Below are positions 56,070 to 64,000 of a stretch of 64,000 bases of DNA, in pieces. A program made the position numbers and the translations under genes. Each line of letters starts with the position of its first letter. Position 1 is the first letter of the stretch. Below the pieces are notes generated by a model that searched no databases, was not told the DNA's origin, and saw only the letters and a list, made by a program, of their open reading frames with translations. This stretch comes from Gemmobacter aquatilis (GTDB lineage: Bacteria > Pseudomonadota > Alphaproteobacteria > Rhodobacterales > Rhodobacteraceae): the NCBI RefSeq assembly GCF_900110025.1, contig NZ_FOCE01000003.1:124001-188000 (forward strand), read 5' to 3'.

Positions 56070-56588
56070 ATGCGGGTGATGGGCATTGATCCGGGGTTGC
56101 GTAACCTCGGATGGGGGGTGATCGACGTGCAGGGCGTGCGACTCACCCATGTCGCCAATGGCATCTGCCATTCCGCCCCCGGCGAAGGCGACGGCGATCT
56201 GGCGCAGCGCCTGCTGAGCCTGCACAGCCAGTTGACCGAGGTGTTGCGCCTGTGGCAGCCCGATACGGCGGCGGTGGAACATACCTTCGTCAACAAGGAT
56301 GCGGTGGCGACGCTGAAACTGGGCCAGGCGCGCGGCATCGCGCTGCTGGTGCCCGCGCAATTCGGGCTGACGGTCGGGGAATATGCGCCCAACGCGGTGA
56401 AAAAGACGGTGGTCGGTGTGGGTCATGCCGCCAAGGTGCAGATCGACCATATGGTGCGCCTGCATCTGCCGGGGGTAAAGATCGCAGGGCCGGACGCGGC
56501 GGATGCGCTTGCGATCGCGATCTGCCACGCGCATCACACGCAAAGCAGCACGCGGCTGCAAGATGCGCTTCGGAGGGCGGCAGGATGA
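56070..56588 (+). CDS. ruvC: Holliday-junction resolvase RuvC
   Basis: 172-residue endonuclease that cuts Holliday junctions. Four acidic active-site residues are in place: Asp7 (GIDPGL), Glu70 (AAVEHTF), Asp142 and Asp145 (GPDAADALA). The ATG at 56070 ([10 protein letters not shown]) gives the right length; the open frame starts at 56040 but adds only ten residues. Its stop overlaps the ruvA start. Confidence 0.94.
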   Translation: MRVMGIDPGLRNLGWGVIDVQGVRLTHVANGICHSAPGEGDGDLAQRLLSLHSQLTEVLRLWQPDTAAVEHTFVNKDAVATLKLGQARGIALLVPAQFGLTVGEYAPNAVKKTVVGVGHAAKVQIDHMVRLHLPGVKIAGPDAADALAIAICHAHHTQSSTRLQDALRRAAG

Positions 56589-57262
56589 TCGGCAAGATCT
56601 CGGGGCGGATCGACCATCGCGGGTCGGATCATGTGCTGATCGACGTGCGCGGCGTGGGGTATATCGTGCATGTGTCAGACCGGACACTGGCCGCCCTGCC
56701 CGGTGTGGGTGAGGCTTGCGCGCTGTATACAGAACTGCTGGTGCGCGAGGATCTGCTGCAACTGTTCGGCTTCCCCACCCTGCTGGAAAAGGAATGGCAC
56801 CGCCTGCTGATGACTGTGCAGGGCGTGGGTGCCAAGGCCGCGATGGCAATCCTCAGCGCGCTTGGCGCCGAAGGGGCCGCGCGGGCAATCACGCTGGGCG
56901 ATGCGCGCGCCATTCAGGCCGCCCCCGGCGTCGGCCCGAAACTGGCGCAGCGCGTGGTGCTGGAGCTGAAGGCGAAGGCGCCCGGCGTCATGGCCAAGGG
57001 CGCCAGCCTGCTGTCGGACCCCGTGCTGGATGAGGTGATCGAGGCGCCCTCCCCCCCCACCGCCAGGCCAGCCGCGAAACCCGCCCCCAAAGGCGCCGCC
57101 CGCGCAGCCTATAGTGCCGATGCACTGTCGGCGCTGCTGAACCTGGGCTATCAGCAAGGCGATGCGGCGCAGGCCGTGGCCACGGCAGCGGCAGAGGCGC
57201 CCGAGGCCGATACCGCAAGTTTGATCCGCCTGTCGTTGAAACTGCTGATGCCCAAGGCTTGA
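56585..57262 (+). CDS. ruvA: Holliday-junction DNA-binding protein RuvA
   Basis: 225-residue branch-migration subunit that holds the junction for RuvB. Starts [21 protein letters not shown] with the OB-fold, then two helix-hairpin-helix motifs ([37 protein letters not shown]), an Ala/Pro/Lys linker and the C-terminal RuvB-contact domain. ATG overlaps the ruvC stop. The next gene is htpX, not ruvB. Confidence 0.94.
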   Translation: MIGKISGRIDHRGSDHVLIDVRGVGYIVHVSDRTLAALPGVGEACALYTELLVREDLLQLFGFPTLLEKEWHRLLMTVQGVGAKAAMAILSALGAEGAARAITLGDARAIQAAPGVGPKLAQRVVLELKAKAPGVMAKGASLLSDPVLDEVIEAPSPPTARPAAKPAPKGAARAAYSADALSALLNLGYQQGDAAQAVATAAAEAPEADTASLIRLSLKLLMPKA

Positions 57263-57305
57263 GGCCGGGCTTGCCCCCGCCCATATCCGGGGCAGGAGGT
57301 GCCAG

Positions 57306-58214
57306 ATGGTGGGTTATGTGAAAACGGCAATGCTGATGGCGGCGATGACCGCGCTGTTCATGGGGATCGGCGCGTTGATCGGCGGCAGTTCGGGGGCGGT
57401 GATCGCGCTGGTTCTGGCCGGGGCGATGAACCTGTTCACCTATTGGAACAGCGACAAGGCGGTGCTGCGGATGAACGGCGCCCGCGCTGTCGATGACCGC
57501 ACGGCGCCGGATTTTGTGCGTCTGGTCCATGATCTGGCCGACCGGGCCGGGATGCCGCGCCCGAAGGTCTATCTGATCGACACCGATCAGCCCAACGCCT
57601 TTGCCACCGGCCGCAACCCGCAAAACGCCGCCGTGGCGGCCACCACCGGCCTGCTGCGCCGCCTGACCCGCGAGGAAATCGCGGGCGTGATGGCGCATGA
57701 GCTGGCGCATATCCAGAACCGCGATACGCTGACCATGACGATCACCGCGACCATGGCGGGTGCAATCTCGATGCTGGCTAATTTCGCGTTCTTCTTCGGT
57801 GGCAACCGCGAGCGGGAGGGCGGGGTTCTGGGTGGCCTTGTGGTGATGATCTTCGCCCCCATGGCGGCGGCGCTGGTGCAGATGGCAATCTCGCGTTCCC
57901 GAGAATACGAGGCGGACCGGCTTGGCGCCGCAATCTGCGGCCAGCCGCTGTGGCTGGCGGCGGCACTGGCCAAGATCGACGCCTTTGCCAAGGGCATCGA
58001 CAACCCGGCAGCCGAGGCGAACCCGGCCATGGCGCATATGTTCATCATCAACCCGCTGCATGCCCATGCGCGCGATGCGCTGTTTTCCACCCACCCCGCC
58101 ACCGCGAACCGCATCGCGGCGCTGCAAGCGATGGTGGGAAGCGCGGCGCCGCAAACCGCCCGGATGGCCCGCAGCTCCATCCCGCGCGTCAGCCGCAAGA
58201 GGCCGTGGAGCTGA
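57306..58214 (+). CDS. htpX: HtpX-like M48 membrane metalloprotease
   Basis: Heat-shock membrane protease, 302 residues. Two N-terminal helices (about 5-45), zinc site HELAH (His131, Glu132, His135) and a third ligand Glu in [10 protein letters not shown], two further helices between ([21 protein letters not shown] and [15 protein letters not shown]). AGGAGG precedes the ATG. It is inserted between ruvA and ruvB and ends 46 bp before ruvB, so it is likely co-transcribed with the ruv genes. Confidence 0.9.
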   Translation: MVGYVKTAMLMAAMTALFMGIGALIGGSSGAVIALVLAGAMNLFTYWNSDKAVLRMNGARAVDDRTAPDFVRLVHDLADRAGMPRPKVYLIDTDQPNAFATGRNPQNAAVAATTGLLRRLTREEIAGVMAHELAHIQNRDTLTMTITATMAGAISMLANFAFFFGGNREREGGVLGGLVVMIFAPMAAALVQMAISRSREYEADRLGAAICGQPLWLAAALAKIDAFAKGIDNPAAEANPAMAHMFIINPLHAHARDALFSTHPATANRIAALQAMVGSAAPQTARMARSSIPRVSRKRPWS

Positions 58215-58260
58215 CGCTTCGCGCTTGCCAAATCGGCCACGTTCAGGGATTGTTCCGCCC

Positions 58261-59289
58261 ATGAGCCAGTCCGATCCCACCCTGCGCCCGGAACGTCTGC
58301 CGGAAGATACCGACCGCGCCCTGCGCCCGCAGGTGCTGGCGGATTTCGTGGGTCAGGCCGAGGCGCGCGCCAATCTGCGCATCTTCATCGAAAGCGCCAA
58401 GATGCGCGGCGAGGCGATGGACCACACGCTGTTCCACGGCCCGCCCGGCCTTGGCAAGACGACGCTGGCACAGATCATGGCGCGGGAACTGGGGGTGGGG
58501 TTCCGCATGACCTCTGGCCCGGTGCTGGCGAAGCCGGGCGATCTTGCGGCGATCCTGACCAATCTGGAACCGCGCGACGTGCTGTTCATCGACGAGATCC
58601 ACCGGCTTTCCCCCGTGGTGGAAGAGGTGCTGTATCCGGCGATGGAGGATTTCGCGCTGGATCTGGTGATTGGCGAAGGCCCTGCCGCACGGACGGTGCG
58701 GATTGAATTGCAACCCTTCACACTGGTCGGCGCCACCACGCGCCTTGGCCTGCTGACCACGCCGTTGCGCGACCGGTTCGGCATCCCCACCCGGCTGCAA
58801 TTCTATACCGAAGACGAGCTGGACCTGATCGTGAACCGTGGCGCCCGGCTGCTGGGGGTGGAACCCACGGCAGAGGGCACGCGCGAGATTGCCCGCCGCG
58901 CCCGCGGCACCCCGCGGATCGCCGGGCGGCTGCTGCGCCGCGTGGTGGATTTCGTGACGGTGGAAGGCGACGGGCGGCTGACTCAGGCAATCTCTGACCG
59001 GGCGCTGACGCGGATGGGGGTCGATCTGCTGGGCCTCGACAGTGCAGACCGCCGCTACATGTTGCTGCTGGCAGAAAATTACGGCGGTGGGCCGGTGGGG
59101 GTGGAGACGATTGCCGCCGCGCTGTCGGAAAGCCGCGATGCAATCGAAGAGGTGATCGAGCCCTATCTGTTGCAACAGGGCCTGATCCAGCGCACCCCGC
59201 GCGGGCGGATGCTGGCGGCCAAAGCCTGGCGCCATATCGGGCTGGAGCCGCCCAAGGCCCCCGCACAGGCCGGGTTGTTCGACCTTTAA
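58261..59289 (+). CDS. ruvB: Holliday-junction branch-migration helicase RuvB
   Basis: AAA+ motor of 342 residues that drives branch migration with RuvA. Starts [16 protein letters not shown], then [20 protein letters not shown], Walker A GPPGLGKT, Walker [11 protein letters not shown], sensor [15 protein letters not shown] and the C-terminal winged helix with [16 protein letters not shown]. Right behind its stop lies copy B of the hairpin element. Confidence 0.95.
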   Translation: MSQSDPTLRPERLPEDTDRALRPQVLADFVGQAEARANLRIFIESAKMRGEAMDHTLFHGPPGLGKTTLAQIMARELGVGFRMTSGPVLAKPGDLAAILTNLEPRDVLFIDEIHRLSPVVEEVLYPAMEDFALDLVIGEGPAARTVRIELQPFTLVGATTRLGLLTTPLRDRFGIPTRLQFYTEDELDLIVNRGARLLGVEPTAEGTREIARRARGTPRIAGRLLRRVVDFVTVEGDGRLTQAISDRALTRMGVDLLGLDSADRRYMLLLAENYGGGPVGVETIAAALSESRDAIEEVIEPYLLQQGLIQRTPRGRMLAAKAWRHIGLEPPKAPAQAGLFDL

Positions 59290-59313
59290 GGCAAGCGCCT
59301 GTCAGACAGGGGC

Positions 59314-59436
59314 GCCTTTCTTGGGGGCATCGAGCCCCCGCGAAAGGCATTGCCATGGGCAGCGGCGCGGGCTGTGCAGCGGCCCAATGGCAGCCTTGCG
59401 GCTCGGTCGCATGGGTATTTGGGCAAAGAAGAAGGG
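59314..59436 (+). repeat. Two-copy hairpin element, copy B
   Basis: Stem GCCTTTC-TT-GGGGGC / GCCCCC-GC-GAAAGGC around the loop ATCGA (59314-59348), then GGCATTGCCATGG, then GGGTATTT at 59413 with the 24-base motif ending immediately before the priA stop codon. The loop, the GGCATTGCCATGG block, a TGCGG block and the motif match copy A at the same spacing; the stem bases do not, yet pair. It lies between the ends of convergent ruvB and priA. Confidence 0.6.
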
Positions 59437-61626
59437 TCAGAGAAAGCTCTGCGGATCGATATCCACCGCGATGCGCAGATTGGCCGGGGGTTTGAGTTGC
59501 GCCAGCCATGCGGCGATGGCGGGCTGGATCGCGGCGGCCTTGTCGGCCTTGATCAGCAGGCGCACGCGGTGGCGGCCGCGCACCCGGGCGATGGGGGCCG
59601 GGGCGGGGCCGTAGAGCTGGGCGCCGATGCGCTGCAACGGGCCGTCGCGGCGGGCGAGTTCGGCGCCGAATTCGAAGACCTGCGCGACATCCGGGCCGGA
59701 CAGGATGACCCCGGCCATGCGCCCGAAGGGCGGCACGCCTGCGGCGCGGCGCTCGGCCGCCTCGGCCCGCCAGAACGCCTCTTCATCGCCGCCCAGAATG
59801 GCGCGGATCACCGGATGTTCCGGCTGGAAGGTTTGCAGCAGGGCAAGGCCGCGCCGTTCGCCGGTGCGCCCGGCCCGGCCCGCCACCTGACGCATCAGTT
59901 GGAAGGTGCGTTCCGCCGCCCGCAGGTCAGAGCCTTGCAGCCCGAGATCGGCGTCGATCACTCCCACCAGCGTCAGCAGCGGGAAGTTGTGCCCCTTGGC
60001 CACGATCTGCGTGCCGATGATGATTTCGGCGCCACCTGCCGCGATCAGCTCGATCTGTTGCTTCAAGGCCCGGGCAGAGCCGAACAGATCAGAGGACAGC
60101 ACGGCCAGCTTCGCCTCGGGGAAGCGCGCGGCGACCTCTTCAGCCAGCCGTTCGACACCGGGGCCGACCGGGGCCATCTTGCCTTCCACCCCGCAGCTTG
60201 GGCAGGCCGTGGGCACGGGTTTGGTGGCGCCGCATTGGTGGCAGACCAGCCGCTTGAGAAAGCGGTGTTCCACCATCCGCGCATCGCAATGATCGCAGCC
60301 GACCTGCGCCCCGCAGGCCCGGCACAGCGTCACAGGCGCAAAGCCCCGGCGGTTGAGGAACAGCAGCGACTGTTCCCCCAGCTTGCGGCGCGCCTCGACC
60401 GCACGGGCCAGCGGATCGGAGATCCAGCAATTGGCCGCCAGCTTCTGCGCCCGCATGTCGATCGCCCGCATCTCGGGCAGTTCGGCGGTGCCGTAGCGGG
60501 CGCCCAGTTCCAGCCGCGTATACTTGCCCTGATCGGCATTGACCCAGCTTTCCAGCGAGGGCGTGGCCGAGGCCAGCACCACCTGACAGCCGCAGATCGC
60601 CGCGCGCAGGACCGCCATGTCGCGGGCGTTATAGAGAACCCCTTCTTCCTGCTTGTAAGAGGTATCGTGTTCCTCATCGACCACGATCAGCCCAAGGTTC
60701 TGGAACGGCAGGAACAGCGCCGACCGCGCGCCGACCACCATCTGCGCCTGCCCCTGCCCTACCATCTTCCACAGCCGCCGCCGTTCGGTCTGCGTCACGC
60801 CCGAATGCCATTCTGCAGGGCGGGCGCCGAACCGCGCCTCGACCCGGGTCAGAAACTCGGCCGTCAGCGCGATTTCCGGCAGCAGCACCAACGCCTGCCG
60901 CCCCATGCGCAGACATTCGGCCACCGCCTCCAGATAGACCTCGGTCTTGCCCGATCCGGTGACGCCTTTCAGCAACGTGGTGCCATAGCCGCCCTGCGCC
61001 ACGGCGGCCACCAGCGCATCGCCCGCCGCCACCTGATCGCCCATCAGCCGCGCCCCGCCCGCCGGGTTCAGCGGCGGATAGGGCAGATCGCGCGGCGCGT
61101 CTTTTTCGGCCACCACACCGATCTTCACCAGCCCCTTGACCACCGAAGCGGTGCAGGCCGCCGCCTCGCACAATTCGCCCAGCGTTACCGCAGCACCGCC
61201 GAAATCGCGCAGCGCCTCGATCACCCGCAGCCGGGCATCGGTCAGCTTGTTGGGCGCAGGCCCGACCATGCGATAGATGCGCCGCGTGCTGGCCGCCTCG
61301 CCCAAGCCCGGCGTGCGGGTGGCCAGCCGCAGCATCGCGGCCAGCGGCGTCAGCGTGTAATCGGCGGCGCGGGTCAGGAAGGCGCGCAATTCGGCGCGCA
61401 TCGGCCGGGCGTCCAGCACCCGCCCCACCGGACGCAGCTTCGCCATGTCGAAACTGCCCTCGCCCGGCCCCCAGACAACCCCCAGCACCCGGCGCGGGCC
61501 CAGCGGCACCTCGACGAAATCGCCCATGCCGCAGCCGCCTTCGGGCGCGCGGTAATCAAGCACCCGGCCCAAAGGCTCGGTCGTCAACACCCCGACCCGC
61601 TCGCCCTCGCCGAAAACCCGTTCCAC
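59437..61626 (-). CDS. priA: Primosomal replication-restart helicase PriA
   Basis: 3'-5' DNA helicase that reloads the replisome at stalled forks. 729 residues. N-terminal DNA-binding domain, Walker [16 protein letters not shown] box (VVDEEHD), the eight zinc-finger cysteines ([13 protein letters not shown] and CHQCG...CPSCG), and the [12 protein letters not shown] / QVAGRAGR helicase motifs are in the right order. The start is a GTG at 61626 with GAGAGG six bases before; the longer open frame to 62301 runs into the divergent transaldolase gene and is spurious. Confidence 0.93.
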   Translation of the reverse strand: MERVFGEGERVGVLTTEPLGRVLDYRAPEGGCGMGDFVEVPLGPRRVLGVVWGPGEGSFDMAKLRPVGRVLDARPMRAELRAFLTRAADYTLTPLAAMLRLATRTPGLGEAASTRRIYRMVGPAPNKLTDARLRVIEALRDFGGAAVTLGELCEAAACTASVVKGLVKIGVVAEKDAPRDLPYPPLNPAGGARLMGDQVAAGDALVAAVAQGGYGTTLLKGVTGSGKTEVYLEAVAECLRMGRQALVLLPEIALTAEFLTRVEARFGARPAEWHSGVTQTERRRLWKMVGQGQAQMVVGARSALFLPFQNLGLIVVDEEHDTSYKQEEGVLYNARDMAVLRAAICGCQVVLASATPSLESWVNADQGKYTRLELGARYGTAELPEMRAIDMRAQKLAANCWISDPLARAVEARRKLGEQSLLFLNRRGFAPVTLCRACGAQVGCDHCDARMVEHRFLKRLVCHQCGATKPVPTACPSCGVEGKMAPVGPGVERLAEEVAARFPEAKLAVLSSDLFGSARALKQQIELIAAGGAEIIIGTQIVAKGHNFPLLTLVGVIDADLGLQGSDLRAAERTFQLMRQVAGRAGRTGERRGLALLQTFQPEHPVIRAILGGDEEAFWRAEAAERRAAGVPPFGRMAGVILSGPDVAQVFEFGAELARRDGPLQRIGAQLYGPAPAPIARVRGRHRVRLLIKADKAAAIQPAIAAWLAQLKPPANLRIAVDIDPQSFL

Positions 61627-61716
61627 CGCCCGCCTCTCTTTCCCCTGACGCCCCTTTGGGCTAATACGACCCCGAGAGCGCCTGCAACCCTGCATCGAAC
61701 CCAGAGGACTGCCCAG

Positions 61717-62370
61717 ATGAAATTCTTCGTCGATTCCGCCGACGTGGCCGCCATTGCCGAACTCAACGACCTCGGCATGGTGGATGGCGTCACCACCAAC
61801 CCCTCGATCATCCTGAAATCGGGTCGCAACATCCTCGAAGTCACCAAGGAAATCTGCTCGATCGTCTCGGGCCCGGTTTCCGCCGAGGTCGTGTCGCTGA
61901 AAGCCGACGAGATGATCGCCGAAGGCCGCAAACTGGCCGAAATCGCCCCCAACATCACTGTGAAAGTGCCGCTGACCTGGGACGGGCTGAAAGCCTGCAA
62001 GGTGCTGTCGGGCGAAGGGAAAATGGTCAACGTGACCCTGTGTTTCAGCGTCAATCAGGCGCTGATCGCGGCCAAGGCCGGGGCCACCTTCATCAGCCCG
62101 TTCATCGGGCGGCTGGATGACATCAACCTGGATGGCATGGACCTGATTTCCGACATCCGTCAGGTCTATGACAATTACGGCTTTGAAACCCAGATCCTTG
62201 CCGCCTCGATCCGCACGCTGAACCATGTCACGCAATGCGCGCTGGTCGGCGCCGACGTGATGACGGCGCCGCCTTCGGTGATCAAGGGGCTGGCCAGCCA
62301 TGTGCTGACCGACAAGGGCCTTGACCAGTTCGTGAAGGACTGGGCGAAAACCGGCCAGTCGATCCTCTGA
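61717..62370 (+). CDS. tal: Transaldolase (TalC/FSA subfamily)
   Basis: Small 217-residue class I aldolase of the fructose-6-phosphate aldolase/transaldolase subfamily. The Schiff-base lysine is Lys83 in TVKVPLT; Glu57 (SAEVVS) and Phe129 (ISPFIGR) stand where the residues that favour transaldolase are known, rather than the Gln/Tyr of true FSA. I therefore predict transfer of dihydroxyacetone in the pentose-phosphate pathway. ATG at 61717 follows GAGGA. Starts 90 bp from divergent priA; a strong terminator follows. Confidence 0.85.
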   Translation: MKFFVDSADVAAIAELNDLGMVDGVTTNPSIILKSGRNILEVTKEICSIVSGPVSAEVVSLKADEMIAEGRKLAEIAPNITVKVPLTWDGLKACKVLSGEGKMVNVTLCFSVNQALIAAKAGATFISPFIGRLDDINLDGMDLISDIRQVYDNYGFETQILAASIRTLNHVTQCALVGADVMTAPPSVIKGLASHVLTDKGLDQFVKDWAKTGQSIL

Positions 62371-62384
62371 TCGGACCCGTGCTG

Positions 62385-62414
62385 AAACGGCCCGGCCCCG
62401 TGCCGGGCCGTTTT
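62385..62414 (+). terminator. Intrinsic terminator of the transaldolase gene
   Basis: Twelve-base stem AAACGGCCCGGC / GCCGGGCCGTTT, five-base loop, followed by a T run (TTTT). It is 15 bp after the stop codon; symmetrical enough to work in both directions. Confidence 0.85.
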
Positions 62415-62493
62415 CACATTTACGATAAAAAGATGAAGAAAACCGCGCAAATCGCTGCTAATCTTGCGCAACAAGAACAACGGGCAGCCTGAC

Positions 62494-63186
62494 ATGATCG
62501 AACCCGACCTGCGCGACCGCATCATGGCGGCGCCGGAAGTCATCCTTGAAGACCAGGATCTGATGCGCGCGCTCATCGGGGCCAATGAACGCGCGATGGG
62601 CAGCAACATCGTCGATCTGCGCGGCATTGCCATGGAACGGCTGGAACACCGGCTGGAGCGGTTGGAGGATACCCACCGCACCGTGATCGCCGCCGCCTAT
62701 GAAAATCTGGCCGGCACCAATCAGGTGCATCGCGCGATCCTGCAAATGCTCGATCCGCTGTCGTTCGAGGATTTTCTGAAAAGCCTGTCCTCCGATGTGG
62801 CGGCGACGCTGCGGGTGGATTGCATCCGGCTGGTGCTGGAATCGGTGCAAGAGGCCGAAGACCCGGCGCTGCGTCGTCTGGGCGATGTGCTGTGCGTGGC
62901 CGAACCGGGCTTTACCGCCGATTATGTCAGCGGCGGGCGCAATGTTTCGTTGCGGGCAGTGACACTGCGTCAGACCGTGCCCACTTCGGAACTGATCTAT
63001 GGCGAACGGGTTGGCTGGATCCGGTCCGAGGCGCTGATGCGGCTGGATTTCGGCAAGGGGCGGCTGCCGGGGCTGCTGGTGATGGGGTCGGAAGATCCGC
63101 ATCACTTCAAACCCACCCATGGCACCGATCTGCTGGCCTTCTTCGCCGGGGTGTTCGAGCGGACGATGCGCCGCTGGCTGTCATGA
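62494..63186 (+). CDS. DUF484 family protein
   Basis: 230-residue protein of the DUF484 family, usually found just upstream of xerC, as here. Start MIEPDLRDRIMAAPEVILEDQDLMRALIG; the N-terminal half is helical and the C-terminal half is GAF-like (LRAVTLRQTVPTSELIYG, SEALMRLDFGKGRLPGLLVMGS). Function unknown; the conserved position suggests a part in chromosome processing. Its stop overlaps the xerC start. Confidence 0.8.
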   Translation: MIEPDLRDRIMAAPEVILEDQDLMRALIGANERAMGSNIVDLRGIAMERLEHRLERLEDTHRTVIAAAYENLAGTNQVHRAILQMLDPLSFEDFLKSLSSDVAATLRVDCIRLVLESVQEAEDPALRRLGDVLCVAEPGFTADYVSGGRNVSLRAVTLRQTVPTSELIYGERVGWIRSEALMRLDFGKGRLPGLLVMGSEDPHHFKPTHGTDLLAFFAGVFERTMRRWLS

Positions 63187-64000
63187 CCCTTGCCATCTCG
63201 CCTGCGGCCCGTGCCGCCATGGCGGAATGGCTGACCCATCTGCGCGCATTGGACGGGCGGGCCGATCTGACGGTCAAGGCCTACGGCGCCGATGTCGCGG
63301 GCTATCTGAGCTTTCTCGCCCATCATCGTGGCGGCACCGAGGGGCTGGCGGCGCTGGCGCAAGTGCCGCTGTCAGACCTGCGCGCCTGGATGGCGCATGA
63401 ACGCGGGCGCGGTGTGGCACCCCGCTCGCTGGCACGGTCGCTTTCGGCGGTGAAGGGCTTTACCGGCTGGCTGGCGGAACGCGAAGGGGTGGATGCCACT
63501 GCCGTTCTGTCCGCCCGCGCCCCGCGCTTTCAGAAGAAACTGCCCCGCCCGCTGAGCATCGACGCGGCAGCCGATGTGCTGGACAGCGTGGGCGACGACG
63601 CGCGCAGCCCATGGGTGGCGGCGCGCGATACCGCCGTGGTCACGCTGCTGTACGGCTGCGGCCTGCGGATTTCCGAGGCGTTGGGGCTGACCGGCGCCGA
63701 CCATCCGCTGGCGCAGGTGCTGCGCATCCGCGGCAAGGGCGGCAAGGAACGGCTGGTGCCGGTGCTGCCCGCCGCCCGCGCCGCCGTGGCCGAATATGCG
63801 CGGCTCTGCCCGCATGACCTGACCGCCACCGCACCGCTGTTTCGCGGCACACGCGGCGGGCCGCTGAACCCGCGCCTGATCGCAGCGGCGATGGAGCGGA
63901 CACGCAACCGGCTTGGCCTGCCCGCCACCGCCACGCCCCACGCGCTGCGCCACAGCTTTGCCACCCATCTTCTGGGCGCGGGCGGTGACCTGCGGGCGAT
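63183..64000 (+). CDS. xerC: Tyrosine recombinase XerC (cut by window end)
   Basis: Resolves chromosome dimers at dif together with XerD. N-terminal SAM-like domain (LSFLAHHRGG region), catalytic Arg in LLYGCGLRISEAL, Lys in RGKGGKERLVP and the HALRHSFATHLL box with His and Arg are seen. The last His and the nucleophilic Tyr lie beyond base 64000, so activity cannot be judged. 272 residues are visible. ATGA overlap with the DUF484 gene. Confidence 0.92.
   Translation, partial: MTLAISPAARAAMAEWLTHLRALDGRADLTVKAYGADVAGYLSFLAHHRGGTEGLAALAQVPLSDLRAWMAHERGRGVAPRSLARSLSAVKGFTGWLAEREGVDATAVLSARAPRFQKKLPRPLSIDAAADVLDSVGDDARSPWVAARDTAVVTLLYGCGLRISEALGLTGADHPLAQVLRIRGKGGKERLVPVLPAARAAVAEYARLCPHDLTATAPLFRGTRGGPLNPRLIAAAMERTRNRLGLPATATPHALRHSFATHLLGAGGDLRA

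Noticed and set aside
59350-62370. 1006-residue plus-strand open frame
   Set aside because: Only the last 217 codons are real (transaldolase); the rest is antisense to priA.
62623-62635. Third GGCATTGCCATGG inside the DUF484 gene
   Set aside because: Sits in frame as Gly-Ile-Ala-Met within coding sequence, with no hairpin or GGRTATTT block nearby; coincidence.

Overview
The window reads as GC-rich chromosomal DNA from an alphaproteobacterium of the Rhodobacteraceae (Rhodobacter/Gemmobacter/Paracoccus type). The grounds are the codon use (mostly G or C at third positions), protein families typical of that group (large PstC/PstA, the PaaI thioesterase between an Lhr-like helicase and PdeM, the tol operon followed by tilS and ftsH, a DUF1127 protein) and short palindromic intergenic repeats of a kind I associate with Rhodobacterales. 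I saw no rRNA, tRNA, CRISPR, phage or transposase genes. Nearly all of the window is ordinary core chromosome, with one accessory-looking block at about 19.0-24.4 kb (secreted RTX-type proteins).

Layout: 1-3.8 kb, glycerol catabolism on the minus strand (aldehyde dehydrogenase, glpD, start of glpK). 4.0-10.2 kb, complete phosphate operon pstSCAB-phoU-phoB behind a candidate Pho box; phoR is not here. 10.5-13.7 kb, MacAB-like efflux system (minus). 13.9-18.9 kb, an alpha/beta hydrolase and a two-gene RND efflux pump. 19.0-24.4 kb, a serralysin-like metalloprotease convergent with a large RTX/propeller protein. 24.6-27.5 kb, an ACT protein, an ArgO/LysE exporter and an EamA transporter, divergent from an ArgP-like LysR regulator. 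27.7-31.3 kb, yebC, an SLC13 transporter and a YmdB-like phosphodiesterase. 31.5-35.8 kb, helicase, thioesterase, pdeM and a membrane LytTR protein. 35.9-39.8 kb, a C1-folate operon: fhs, a PchB-like chorismate mutase, and two tandem folD genes, one of which lacks the catalytic lysine. 40.0-51.2 kb, tam, ftsH, tilS, cpoB, pal, tolB, a free-standing TolA C-terminal-domain protein, tolA, tolR, tolQ, ybgC and a hypothetical gene. 51.4-55.8 kb, MFS transporter, msrA, two hypothetical membrane proteins, prmA, DUF1127. 56.1-64 kb, ruvC-ruvA-htpX-ruvB, priA, transaldolase, DUF484 and xerC (cut by the window end).

The least explained material is intergenic. (i) Eight copies of a short motif (GGRTATTT, four variable bases, then a CAARAWGAAGGG-like tail), six of them in three inverted pairs. 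(ii) Two copies, 8 kb apart, of a roughly 120-nt element with a hairpin whose ATCGA loop is conserved while the stem sequence changes yet still pairs; a downstream block lies at exactly the same distance in both. (iii) A second small hairpin family, also with compensatory changes. Among genes, the standouts are the lysine-less FolD paralogue, the TolA domain III duplicate inside the tol operon, and a metzincin protease with a PPC-like domain inserted into its catalytic domain.

Starts were chosen from Shine-Dalgarno spacing and family length; several genes (glpD, glnB-independent tilS, ftsH, priA, the RTX gene) appear to use GTG or have ambiguous starts, as noted per entry. All family assignments are from reading the translations; no database search was run.
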